Source: Bordetella genomosp. 11 (GTDB taxonomy: Bacteria > Pseudomonadota > Gammaproteobacteria > Burkholderiales > Burkholderiaceae_B). From it: 64,000 nt of DNA. A program made the position numbers and the translations under genes. Numbering within the stretch: the first letter of the stretch is position 1; each line of letters opens with the position of its first letter. The DNA lies in contig NZ_NEVS01000004.1 of assembly GCF_002261215.1 (NCBI RefSeq), forward strand, positions 868,001 to 932,000, given 5' to 3'. This document shows, piece by piece, positions 48,455 through 60,366 of this stretch. Under the pieces are notes generated by a model. It saw only the letters and a list, made by a program, of their open reading frames with translations, did no database searches and was not told the DNA's origin.

Positions 48455-48737
48455 CGTCCTCTTCGTCCTCTTCGTCTTCCTCGTCCTGTTCCAGCGCGTC
48501 GTAGCCCTTCCAGGTGATACGCCAGATGGCGTCCTGGCCGGTGGTGCTTTCCGTCAGCTTCTTGATCAGGCCGGCATCGGCAAGCAGCTCCAGATGATGG
48601 CTGACTTCCTCCGGCGTGGCGTCATCGATATCGAGCTCCTGTACGGCGGCCGTCACGTCGCGGCCGCTCAGCGCCGACGCTTCCGCATCGCGGAACGCGC
48701 CCAGGATGGTTACGACCAGATCGAAATTGCGTTGCAT
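48432..48737 (-). CDS. DUF2513-like winged-helix protein with acidic tail
   Basis: A 101-residue protein. The first 80 residues match the DUF2513 pattern: MQRNFDLVVTILGAF, then TPEEVSHHLELLADAGLIKKL (a winged-helix-like segment) and WRITWKGYDALEQ. The last 20 residues are almost wholly Asp and Glu. Members of this group are often found with plasmid or phage genes, but here it sits upstream of an acetyltransferase. Function unknown; DNA mimicry by the acidic tail is only a thought. Confidence 0.75.
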   Translation of the reverse strand: MQRNFDLVVTILGAFRDAEASALSGRDVTAAVQELDIDDATPEEVSHHLELLADAGLIKKLTESTTGQDAIWRITWKGYDALEQDEEDEEDEEDDDVDLDD

Positions 48738-48825
48738 GGCGACACCTCGTATGTTGGAGCGCCGTAACGGCGCACCCTCAACGTTAACAGATGCGCTGTC
48801 GTCGGGATGTCACACGCGGCACGCG

Positions 48826-49347
48826 TCAGCCGGGCAGCAGGCACTCCCTGCAGGATGTCAGTGCCAGATGCGCGTCCCGGATCATGAAATTGACCAGCGT
48901 GGCCGATACGCCCAGGTCGCGGGCGATATCGCGCTGCGTATGTCCTTCGATGCGGTATAGCTCGAAGGCGCGCCGCGTGCGCGCCGAAAGGCCCGCGAGC
49001 GCGGCGCTGGCCATGGACAGCGCCTGCTGGCTGATCACGATGTTGTCGGCGCCGTCGGTGGTGGTGACGTGCTCGCCGTCCCCTTCTTCGGTGAACAGGC
49101 GGTGTTCCAGCGCGCGGCGGCGGTGGTAATCGATGGCAAGGTGGCGGACGGTCTGGAACAGGTAGGCGACGGGCTCGCGTATGGTCGATAGGGGAGGGCC
49201 TTCGAGCAGTTTCAGGTAGGTGTCCTGGACCACGTCATCGGCCAATTCCGTCGAGCCCAGGATGCGCAGCGCGGCGCGCAGCAGCCTGGGCTGATGGACC
49301 ATGTACAGCGCCGCCAGCGATTCGGCGGCCGGTGTCTCTTTCTGCAT
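48826..49347 (-). CDS. ECF sigma factor of the PvdS/OrbS iron-starvation type
   Basis: A 173-residue sigma factor. Region 2 is in LADDVVQDTYLKL and YLFQTVRHLAIDYHRRRALE; region 4 is in RRAFELYRIEGHTQRDIARDLGVSATLVNFMIRDA. These blocks are close to Pseudomonas PvdS (AFEMYRLHG, QKDIAKELGVSPTLVNFMIRDA), which drives siderophore genes. Two cysteines end the protein (CREC); in OrbS, C-terminal cysteines sense iron. AAGGAG precedes ATG 49347. It lies 46 bp after the receptor stop and is probably co-transcribed with it. Its expected target site is present in front of mbtH at 53699. Confidence 0.88.
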   Translation of the reverse strand: MQKETPAAESLAALYMVHQPRLLRAALRILGSTELADDVVQDTYLKLLEGPPLSTIREPVAYLFQTVRHLAIDYHRRRALEHRLFTEEGDGEHVTTTDGADNIVISQQALSMASAALAGLSARTRRAFELYRIEGHTQRDIARDLGVSATLVNFMIRDAHLALTSCRECLLPG

Positions 49348-49393
49348 GGATACTCCTTGCGGATAGGCTCGGTTTGCCGGCTCGCGATACGGG

Positions 49394-51880
49394 TCAGTAA
49401 CGGTAGGCCGCGGTGGCCATGACCGTTCTGTCTATGCCGTATCGGCAATTGAGCCGGTCGTTGCGACAGACCACCGTTTCTTTGTTCGTCAGGTTCGTTG
49501 CATCGATAGAGAAGCGCCATCGGCCGGTTTCATAGCCCAGCGACGCATCCAGCATCGTGGCGGCCGAGTTCTTCATCGTGTTCTGCACGTCGATCCAGGT
49601 GGAGCCGACGTAGCGCACGCCCAGCGCGGCTCGCCAGCCCTTGGCGTAGCCGTCGGTAAAGCGGTGCTGCACCCACAGTGACGCCATGTGGCGCGGAGTG
49701 ACGATCGGCGTCTTCCCCTGGCCGCCGTCGTTGCTGCGCACGGTGGTGACATCGTTGTAGGTGTAGGCGGCCAGCACGTCCCAACGGCGCGCCAGCGTCG
49801 CCTTGCCCTGCAATTCCAGGCCGCGCGAGCGGACTTCGCCGGTCTGTACCTCGAATCCGTCATGCAGCGGGTCGGCGGTCAGCCCATCGCGCTGGCGCAG
49901 GTCGAAAACCGCCAGGGTGTACAGCGCATCCATATCGGGCGGCTGAACCTTCACGCCCGCTTCGACCTGCGCGGCCCTGGCCGGCGTGAAGGGCGTCCCG
50001 GCGTAGTCCGCGCCAAGCTGCGGCAAAAAGGACGTGGCGTAGCTGACGTAGGGCGATACGCCGGGGACGATCTCGTAGGCCAGTCCCGCGCGGCCGGTGT
50101 AGGCGCTATCGTTCTGGGCGGTACGGGTCCCCTGGAAATGATCGATCGTGTCGTTGTCCACGCGATCGTGGCGGCCGGACAAGGTCACCGTCCAGTCGCC
50201 GTAGCGGATCTGGTCCTGGGCGTAGAGGCCCCATTGCGTGCTGGTCTGCTTCATGTCCAGAAAGGTCGCGAGCGTACCGGGCAGCGGCAAATGCAGCCCG
50301 TAGACGGGATCGTCCAGGTCCAGGTCGGGGGCCGGGCCTTGCTTGTAGGTCTGCCAGCCGACTACCCGCCGATAATCGATGCCCAGCAGCAAGGTATGGC
50401 TGCCTTGCGCCGCGTCGTCGAAGCGGCCTTCCAGCTGGCTGTCCACCGCCAGGCCATGCATGGATTCGCGGGCGTCGACCAGATAGCGCGACAAGGTCTT
50501 GCCGTCGGGCTGCAGCGCCAGCGGGTACAGGTTGCGCAGCGTCATGTCGCCATGCTGGTAGCGCAGGTTCTGGCGTGCCGTCCATGCGCGGTTCAAGCGG
50601 TGTTCGAATTGATAGCCGATGCTGGCGAGGTTGCGGTCGTAGTCGTCGTAGGCGTAGTCGCCCACCAGCGTGCGCCGGGGGTAATAGCCGCGCGATTCGC
50701 CGTCGTTGCGATCGTGCTGGTAGTTCAGCAGCAGCGTGAGGGAGGTATTGGCCGACCGCCATGTGTAGGCCGGCGCCACGTAGGCCAGATTGTCGCGGTA
50801 GCGGTGGCCGCTGGTGTATTCGTCCTGGGTGCCGGCTTCGCGGCCGGTGGCGGTCAGGCGATACAGGGACGACCCTTGCGCATCGATGGGACCGCCCAGG
50901 TCCAGGTAGGCCTGGCGGTAATCGTAGGACCCGACTTCCACGGCGACCTCGTGCAAGGGCTGGTCGGGCGGACGCTTGGTCGTGCGGTTGACCAGGCCGC
51001 CGGCGGAGACCTGGCCGTAGAGCGAGGACGACGGCCCACGCAGCACCTCGATGCTTTCCAGGGCGTAGACCGGCAGGCGTGGCCGGATCTGGTCGTACGG
51101 CATTTGGCTCAGGCCATCGCGGTAATCGCCGCTGAGCTTGGCATCGAAGCCGCGCAGCACGATCCAGTCGTTGCGGATTTCATTGCCGCCGTAGTTGTTG
51201 ATCTGGACCCCCGGCGTGTACTGCAGCGCCTGCACCACCGAACCGCTATTGCGCGCCTGCATTTCACGTTGCGTGATGACCGAAACGGATTGCGGGTTGG
51301 CCAGCAGGCTGGTCTCGGTTTTCGTGCCCGTGGCGGTCTGCCTGGCGACGAAAGGGTCGGCGTCGGTCGACGTGCTGGCTTGCACGATGACGGTGGGCAG
51401 CACCGCGGCGGTGTTCGTCGGGATGCGGACGATGTGGTAGCTGCCGGGCGGCTCCTGGCGCGCTTCCAGCCCGCGGTCCAGCAAGACCGCGGCGAACGCC
51501 TGGTCCAGGGTGTAGCGGCCTTGCAGGCCGTCGCTGCGCGCGTCGCCGACGAGTGCCGGATCGAAGTAGAGCAATACGCCGCCCTGGCTGGCGATGTCCT
51601 GCAGGACGCGCGCCAGGCGATCCGGCGCGACATCGAAGCGCCGGCTGGCCGGGGCGGCCGGGCGAAGTCCGGTGGCTTCCGGCGTGGCCGGACGATGTCC
51701 AGCGGATGCGCCGTCCACGGGGCGGGCGCCATCCTGCGGAGGCAGGCCCTGGGCGTGCGCGCGTCCGGAAGGGCCGGCCCAGGCCAGCCCGGCGATCAGG
51801 GCAGCGGTCACGAGCCGGTCCAGGGCGGAATACGGCCAGGATTTCCCGTAGCGAGACTGTGCATCGCCTCTCCTCGTCAT
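49394..51880 (-). CDS. TonB-dependent siderophore receptor with STN signalling domain
   Basis: An 828-residue outer-membrane receptor of the FoxA/FhuE-like group. After a signal peptide (cleavage near RAHAQG) comes an STN domain (FDVAPDRLARVLQDIASQGGVLLYFDPAL to about residue 120), which contacts FecR in surface signalling, then a plug domain (QSVSVITQREMQARNSG) and a 22-strand barrel ending in YRY. A TonB-box-like PTVIVQA lies between STN and plug. ATG 51880 lacks a strong ribosome site; a GTG at 51934 is an alternative. It lies downstream of fecI-fecR in the same direction and probably imports the siderophore made by the divergent NRPS operon. Confidence 0.93.
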   Translation of the reverse strand: MTRRGDAQSRYGKSWPYSALDRLVTAALIAGLAWAGPSGRAHAQGLPPQDGARPVDGASAGHRPATPEATGLRPAAPASRRFDVAPDRLARVLQDIASQGGVLLYFDPALVGDARSDGLQGRYTLDQAFAAVLLDRGLEARQEPPGSYHIVRIPTNTAAVLPTVIVQASTSTDADPFVARQTATGTKTETSLLANPQSVSVITQREMQARNSGSVVQALQYTPGVQINNYGGNEIRNDWIVLRGFDAKLSGDYRDGLSQMPYDQIRPRLPVYALESIEVLRGPSSSLYGQVSAGGLVNRTTKRPPDQPLHEVAVEVGSYDYRQAYLDLGGPIDAQGSSLYRLTATGREAGTQDEYTSGHRYRDNLAYVAPAYTWRSANTSLTLLLNYQHDRNDGESRGYYPRRTLVGDYAYDDYDRNLASIGYQFEHRLNRAWTARQNLRYQHGDMTLRNLYPLALQPDGKTLSRYLVDARESMHGLAVDSQLEGRFDDAAQGSHTLLLGIDYRRVVGWQTYKQGPAPDLDLDDPVYGLHLPLPGTLATFLDMKQTSTQWGLYAQDQIRYGDWTVTLSGRHDRVDNDTIDHFQGTRTAQNDSAYTGRAGLAYEIVPGVSPYVSYATSFLPQLGADYAGTPFTPARAAQVEAGVKVQPPDMDALYTLAVFDLRQRDGLTADPLHDGFEVQTGEVRSRGLELQGKATLARRWDVLAAYTYNDVTTVRSNDGGQGKTPIVTPRHMASLWVQHRFTDGYAKGWRAALGVRYVGSTWIDVQNTMKNSAATMLDASLGYETGRWRFSIDATNLTNKETVVCRNDRLNCRYGIDRTVMATAAYRY

Positions 51881-51994
51881 GACGTCAGGTTCCGTTGTCG
51901 ACCCGATTCCGGGCCGTCCGTGCATAGAGGACACGCGGCCATCCGAAAACCGGAAAGTGCCAGCAGTTTTTTTTTGCCGTCGGGCCGCCCCACG

Positions 51995-52030
51995 GCAAAA
52001 AAGCCCCCGGCGGGCAGCGAGCGGGCTTGC
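51995..52030 (-). terminator. Probable rho-independent terminator after fecR
   Basis: Read on the minus strand, AAGCCC (52028-52023) pairs with GGGCTT (52006-52001) around a GC-rich loop and runs into TTTTTT (52002-51997). It lies 52 bp after the fecR stop and would separate fecIR from the receptor gene. Confidence 0.5.
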
Positions 52031-52081
52031 CGGCGCCGCGTGAGGGCGATCTTTTTGCCGAGGAACGGCCGGGGCGTGTCC

Positions 52082-53086
52082 TTATGCGGGACGGCGCGCG
52101 GAGACTTCTATCCAGTAGGGCGTCCGTCGCGTGATGGCGATGGGCAGCAGGCCGCTGATCGCATCCAGCACGCGGTCGGTATCGTCCGTGGGAAAAAGGC
52201 CCGACAGGCGCATGCGCCCGGCGGCGGCATCACAGGTGATGTAGCCGTGGCGATAGCGGCTGAGTTCGGCGAGAAAGTCCGCCAGGCTGACGTTGTCCGC
52301 CGCGATCCGGCCCTGCAGCCAGGCATCGGTGCCCGGCGCGACGCCGCGTACCGGGCCCAGCCCGGCACGAGAAAAGGTGGCCATGCGGCCGGCCTGCAGA
52401 TAGGCGGGCTGCGCGCCGTTGCCGGCGTTCACGCTGACCTGGCCTTCGTAGACGGCCACGGTGGCGCGGTCGTCATCCAGGCGGACATTGAAGCGCGTGC
52501 CCAGCGCCCGGATGGTGCCCGCGACGGTATGCACCAGGAAGGGAATTCGGCTGTAGGCCGGCTCGTGTCCGGTGGTGAAGAAGGCTTCGCCCCGCCGCAG
52601 TGTGACGATGCGCCCGGCCTCGCTGAAATTGACGTCGATGCCGCTGCCCGTGTTGAGCACGACGCGGCTGTCGTCCTGCAGGAGGATCTCGCGGCGCGCG
52701 CCGATGCGCGCGGTGTAGTCCGGCGTGATCCGCAGCAGGCGCATGCGGTCCACCAGCCACAAGGTGGGAATGCCCAGGATTGCAAGCCCGGCGGCGCCGC
52801 GCAGCAGCCGGCGGCGGGCATCCTTGCGCCGCTCCCGACTCAGGGCCTCGTAGGCGGGCCTGCTGCGGATCGCATTCATACGGTCGTCCACGTAGGCCAG
52901 TTGGGCCCAGGCGCGCTGGTGATCGGCATCGGCGGCGCACCATGCGACCCAGGCCTGGCGGTCTTTGTCCGTGGCCCGTCCCGACGAGAACAGCACGTAC
53001 CAGCGCGCGGCCTCTTCCGCGACGCGCGGATCCAGCGGTATCCCGCCGGCATACAGAATGGTGGGATGCTGCGCGCCGCGGCTCAT
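52082..53086 (-). CDS. fecR: FecR-type membrane anti-sigma/sigma-regulator
   Basis: A 334-residue inner-membrane regulator. The cytoplasmic N-terminal part (EEAARWYVLFSSGRATDKDRQAWVAW) binds the sigma factor, one membrane segment follows (AAGLAILGIPTLWLV), then the periplasmic FecR domain (DDSRVVLNTGSGIDVNFSE, ALGTRFNVRLDDDRATVAVYEGQVSV) and a C-terminal STN-like region that meets the receptor. ATG 53086 overlaps the fecI stop by four bases. It would pass the signal of receptor occupancy to FecI. Confidence 0.93.
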   Translation of the reverse strand: MSRGAQHPTILYAGGIPLDPRVAEEAARWYVLFSSGRATDKDRQAWVAWCAADADHQRAWAQLAYVDDRMNAIRSRPAYEALSRERRKDARRRLLRGAAGLAILGIPTLWLVDRMRLLRITPDYTARIGARREILLQDDSRVVLNTGSGIDVNFSEAGRIVTLRRGEAFFTTGHEPAYSRIPFLVHTVAGTIRALGTRFNVRLDDDRATVAVYEGQVSVNAGNGAQPAYLQAGRMATFSRAGLGPVRGVAPGTDAWLQGRIAADNVSLADFLAELSRYRHGYITCDAAAGRMRLSGLFPTDDTDRVLDAISGLLPIAITRRTPYWIEVSARRPA

Positions 53087-53598
53087 CGCGCACCCTCTTG
53101 CAGGAAAAAGCAGGCTTGCACGGCGCGCACCATATAGTTGCCCACCGTGCGGGTCGTGACGCCCAGGCGCGCGGCGATTTCTTCGTACTTCATGCCTTCC
53201 AGCTGCGCGAGCAGGAAGGCCTCCCGCACCTTGGCGGGCAGGGCGTCCAGCGCGGCATCGACGGCATATAGTTGTTCGAGGACAAGCTTGCGCTGTTCGG
53301 GATCCGGCGCGTATTCCTCGGGGACCAGCGCCAGCGCGTCCAGATAGGCCCGCTCGATGGCGTTGCGCCGGTAGTGATTGGCCAGCAGCCGACGCGCGAT
53401 GGTGGCCAGGAACGCACGGGGTTCGGCCAAGGCCGGCAGGTCGCGGGCCGTGAGGATGCGCACGAAGGTGTCCTGCGCCAGGTCGACGGCGGCGTCCTCG
53501 CCCCCCATCCTGTGCCGGAGCCAACCCGCGAGCCAGGGTTGATGCTGGGAGTACAGCGCTTCCGTTCGTTGATGCACGCTCAGCTCGTCGCCAGACAT
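53083..53598 (-). CDS. fecI: FecI-type ECF sigma factor
   Basis: A 171-residue ECF sigma factor of the FecI group. Region 2 is in DLAQDTFVRILTARDLPALAEPRAFLATIARRLLANHYRR and region 4 in VREAFLLAQLEGMKYEEIAARLGVTTRTVGNYMVRA; each fits FecI much better than PvdS. GGAGG stands seven bases before ATG 53598. It overlaps fecR (ATGA). The promoter region carries a Fur box at 53636-53654, so the gene should be induced when iron is scarce. Confidence 0.94.
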   Translation of the reverse strand: MSGDELSVHQRTEALYSQHQPWLAGWLRHRMGGEDAAVDLAQDTFVRILTARDLPALAEPRAFLATIARRLLANHYRRNAIERAYLDALALVPEEYAPDPEQRKLVLEQLYAVDAALDALPAKVREAFLLAQLEGMKYEEIAARLGVTTRTVGNYMVRAVQACFFLQEGAR

Positions 53599-53635
53599 GG
53601 GACTGCCTCCGCAAGGGGATCAGAAGATTGATTTT

Positions 53636-53654
53636 GGTAATGATAACGTTTATC
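53636..53654. promoter_or_regulatory. Fur box in the fecI promoter
   Basis: GGTAATGATAACGTTTATC matches the 19-bp Fur consensus in 15 positions and contains the perfect inverted repeat TGATAA-CGT-TTATCA (53641-53655). On the minus strand a -10-like TATCAT (53645-53640) lies inside it, 42 bp before the fecI start, so Fur-Fe2+ would block that promoter. Confidence 0.8.
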
Positions 53655-53698
53655 ACTTAGTTTTCATAATGCGTTGTGCCGGCAGGCACCGCCGCCGC

Positions 53699-53723
53699 TA
53701 AATTCCCCGGCCCGTCGTTCGTC
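53699..53723 (+). promoter_or_regulatory. OrbS/PvdS-type promoter of the siderophore operon
   Basis: TAAA (53699-53702), 17 bp, then CGTC (53720-53723) is an exact match to the iron-starvation element TAAA-N17-CGTC described for OrbS, and equally to PvdS boxes written TAAAT-N16-CGT. The predicted start lies near 53730, giving a leader of about 65 nt before mbtH. The PvdS-like sigma factor encoded at 48826-49347 is the natural candidate to read it. Confidence 0.8.
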
Positions 53724-53794
53724 AATGGAAATGAGAGCTAATCCTGTCTTGGGCAGGACCGCCTCATTCCTGCAATCGACACGGATGGAAAATC

Positions 53795-54019
53795 ATGAGT
53801 TGCTTCGATCGTGAAGGTGCAATCCTGCGCGTGCTGGTCAACGACGAGGAGCAGTACTCGTTGTGGCCGGATTTCAAGGCCGTCCCCGCGGGCTGGCGCG
53901 ACACCGGCATACAGGGTGACAAGCAGACATGTCTGGCATATGTCGAAAAGGTCTGGACCGATATGCGGCCGCTGTCGCTGCGCCGCTTCATGGATGAACA
54001 AGCCGCGGCGGTGGAATGA
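53795..54019 (+). CDS. MbtH-like protein
   Basis: A 74-residue MbtH-family protein, a chaperone and activator of adenylation domains in NRPS assembly lines. All three signature tryptophans are present in YSLWPDFKAVPAGW and VWTDMRPLSLRRFM. ATG 53795 is the first gene behind the OrbS/PvdS-type promoter. Its stop overlaps the thioesterase start (ATGATG), so translation is coupled. It should bind the A domain of NRPS 2 and those of later NRPS proteins. Confidence 0.96.
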   Translation: MSCFDREGAILRVLVNDEEQYSLWPDFKAVPAGWRDTGIQGDKQTCLAYVEKVWTDMRPLSLRRFMDEQAAAVE

Positions 54020-54759
54020 TGTCCCCGGCGGTTTCCCTGTTATGCCTGCCTTGCGCGGGCGCGAGCGCCACGATGTACCTGCGCTGGCGGCGTCGGCTCG
54101 AACCTTGGCTGCGCATCGTGCCGGTGGAGCTTCCCGGGCGCGGCGTGCGCATGGACGAGCCGCATGCCGCGGATGTCGAGGCGCTCGCCGCCCGCCTGGT
54201 CGACGAGCATGCGGCCGATATGGCAGGGCCCTATGCGCTGTTCGGCCACAGCATGGGCGCCTTGATCGCGTATCACATGGCCGTGCGCGCCGGTGAACAA
54301 GGCCGGCCGTCGCCGCGCCTGCTGATCGTATCCGGCAGTCCCGCGCCGGCGCATCGCGATCCGTCGCGTTTCGATGGCATGGATAACGACCAGGCGCTGG
54401 TCGCCGATCTGCGCAAGCAGGGTGGAACGCCGGAGGCCGTCCTTGGCAGCCGCGGGCTGCGCCGCTTTGCCCTGGATACCCTGGCGGCCGACTATGCCAT
54501 GTGCCGCGCCTATCGCCACACGCCGCGGGCGCGGCTGGCCTTGCCCCTGCTGGTGCTGGCGGGCCGTGACGATGACATCGCGCCGTCCGCGATCGCCGCA
54601 TGGCGCGAGGAGACCGACGCCGAGGCGCGGCAGGTGTGGTTCGACGGCGGGCATTTCTTCGTCAAGCATCGGGAAGAGGAAGTCCTGGCGCTGGTCGACC
54701 AATCCTTGCGGCCTTATGCGGGGCTGACGCGGTACGGGTTTGCCGCCGCGCTTGCCTGA
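54016..54759 (+). CDS. Type II (editing) thioesterase
   Basis: A 247-residue alpha/beta-hydrolase of the RifR/SrfAD type, which frees blocked phosphopantetheine arms of NRPS carrier domains. The start LLCLPCAGASATMYLRW, the nucleophile elbow FGHSMGA (S79), the acid in AGRDDDIAP and the histidine in DGGHFFVKH are all typical. It is the second gene of the operon, overlapping mbtH. Seventy-one bases separate it from the hydroxylase gene, so a small promoter or coupling gap lies there. Confidence 0.94.
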   Translation: MMSPAVSLLCLPCAGASATMYLRWRRRLEPWLRIVPVELPGRGVRMDEPHAADVEALAARLVDEHAADMAGPYALFGHSMGALIAYHMAVRAGEQGRPSPRLLIVSGSPAPAHRDPSRFDGMDNDQALVADLRKQGGTPEAVLGSRGLRRFALDTLAADYAMCRAYRHTPRARLALPLLVLAGRDDDIAPSAIAAWREETDAEARQVWFDGGHFFVKHREEEVLALVDQSLRPYAGLTRYGFAAALA

Positions 54760-54830
54760 CCGCGCCGCCGTCGCGGCGCGGCTGGCGGATGCGATCGCGC
54801 CGCGAGGCGGCGCGTCGCCGCTTTGAATCG

Positions 54831-55819
54831 ATGGAATCCATCATGGAACGAGACGTACGTACCGGGCCGGCGGATGGCGGATTGCCGGTGGTGATATCGC
54901 CCCGGCATGAAGGCGAAGCGCTGATGCAGGCCTGGCCCTGGCTGCAAGCGCGCATCGATGCGGCCTTGCCGCGCGCTGGCGGCGTGCTGCTGCGCGGCTT
55001 CGAGGTCGGCTCGGTGGAGGCCTTCAGGCATTTCGCGGCGGCCTTCGGCCATCCCCTGCTGTCCTACGAATTCGCGTCCACGCCGCGCAGCGCGGTGTCG
55101 TCCGGGATCTATACGAGCACGGAATACCCGGCGCACCAGCATATTCCGCTGCACAACGAGCAGGCCTATACGCGCGAGTGGCCGATGAAAATCTGGTTCC
55201 ACTGCGTGCAGGCCGCGCCGTCCGGCGGCGAGACGCCCATCGCCGACAGCCGCGCGATCTATCGGCGCATTCCCGCCGGGATCCGGGACCGTTTCGCGCG
55301 GGGCCTGGTCTACGTGCGGAACTTCGGCGAATTCGATGTGCCGTGGCAGCAGGTCTTCAACACGGACGACCCGGCGCGCGTCGAATCCTATTGCCGCCGC
55401 GCGGGCATCGAACTGGAATGGCTGCCGGACGACGGTCTGCGCACGCGGCAGCGCTGCCAGGGGGTGGAGCGCCATCCGGTGACCGGGGAGCTGGTCTGGT
55501 TCAACCAGGCGCATCTGTTCCATGTGTCCGCCCTGGATGCCGATGTGCGCGAATCCCTGGAGGAATTGCTGGGACCGGATCACATGCCCCGCAATGTCTA
55601 TTACTCCGACGGGTCGGCGATCGACGATGGCGTGTTCGACGAGATACGCGCGGCCCTTGAGGCCGAGACCGTGGTGTTTCCCTGGCAGGAAGGAGATGTG
55701 CTGATGCTGGACAACATGCTGGCGGCCCACGCGCGCAGGCCTTACCGCGGTCCACGCAAGGTGGTGGTCGCCATGGCCCAGCCGCACGGCACCCTGATGT
55801 TCACCGACGCGGCGGCCGC

Positions 55820-55823
<4 letters not shown>
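54831..55823 (+). CDS. Stand-alone TauD/SyrP-like Fe(II)/2OG hydroxylase
   Basis: A 330-residue non-haem iron dioxygenase of the SyrP type, which hydroxylates carrier-bound amino acids, commonly aspartate at the beta carbon, in lipopeptide siderophores. Iron ligands are H108-x-E110 in PLHNEQAY and H300 in LAAHARRPY, with R309 binding 2-oxoglutarate; H-x-E in place of H-x-D is usual for this group. ATG 54831 is the first start after the thioesterase; ATG 54843 has a slightly better ribosome site. The stop overlaps the NRPS 1 start by ATGA. With the fused hydroxylase in NRPS 1 it makes two such activities in the operon. Confidence 0.9.
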
Positions 55824-60361
<4,538 letters not shown>

Positions 60362-60366
60362 GGCGC

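Noticed and set aside
51965..52003. Inverted repeat with a T-run before and an A-run after the stem between fecR and the receptor gene
   Set aside because: The T-run precedes the stem on the plus strand and the A-run follows it, so this stem itself lacks a proper U-tail; only the neighbouring hairpin read on the minus strand was kept.
51881..52081. Search for an OrbS/PvdS element in front of the receptor gene
   Set aside because: No GACG-N17-TTTA (its reverse complement) is present in this gap.
49688..53137. A 1149-codon open frame on the plus strand opposite the receptor and fecR genes
   Set aside because: Composition is low-complexity and shows no domain; it mirrors the GC-rich third positions of the real minus-strand genes, which carry full receptor and FecR domains.
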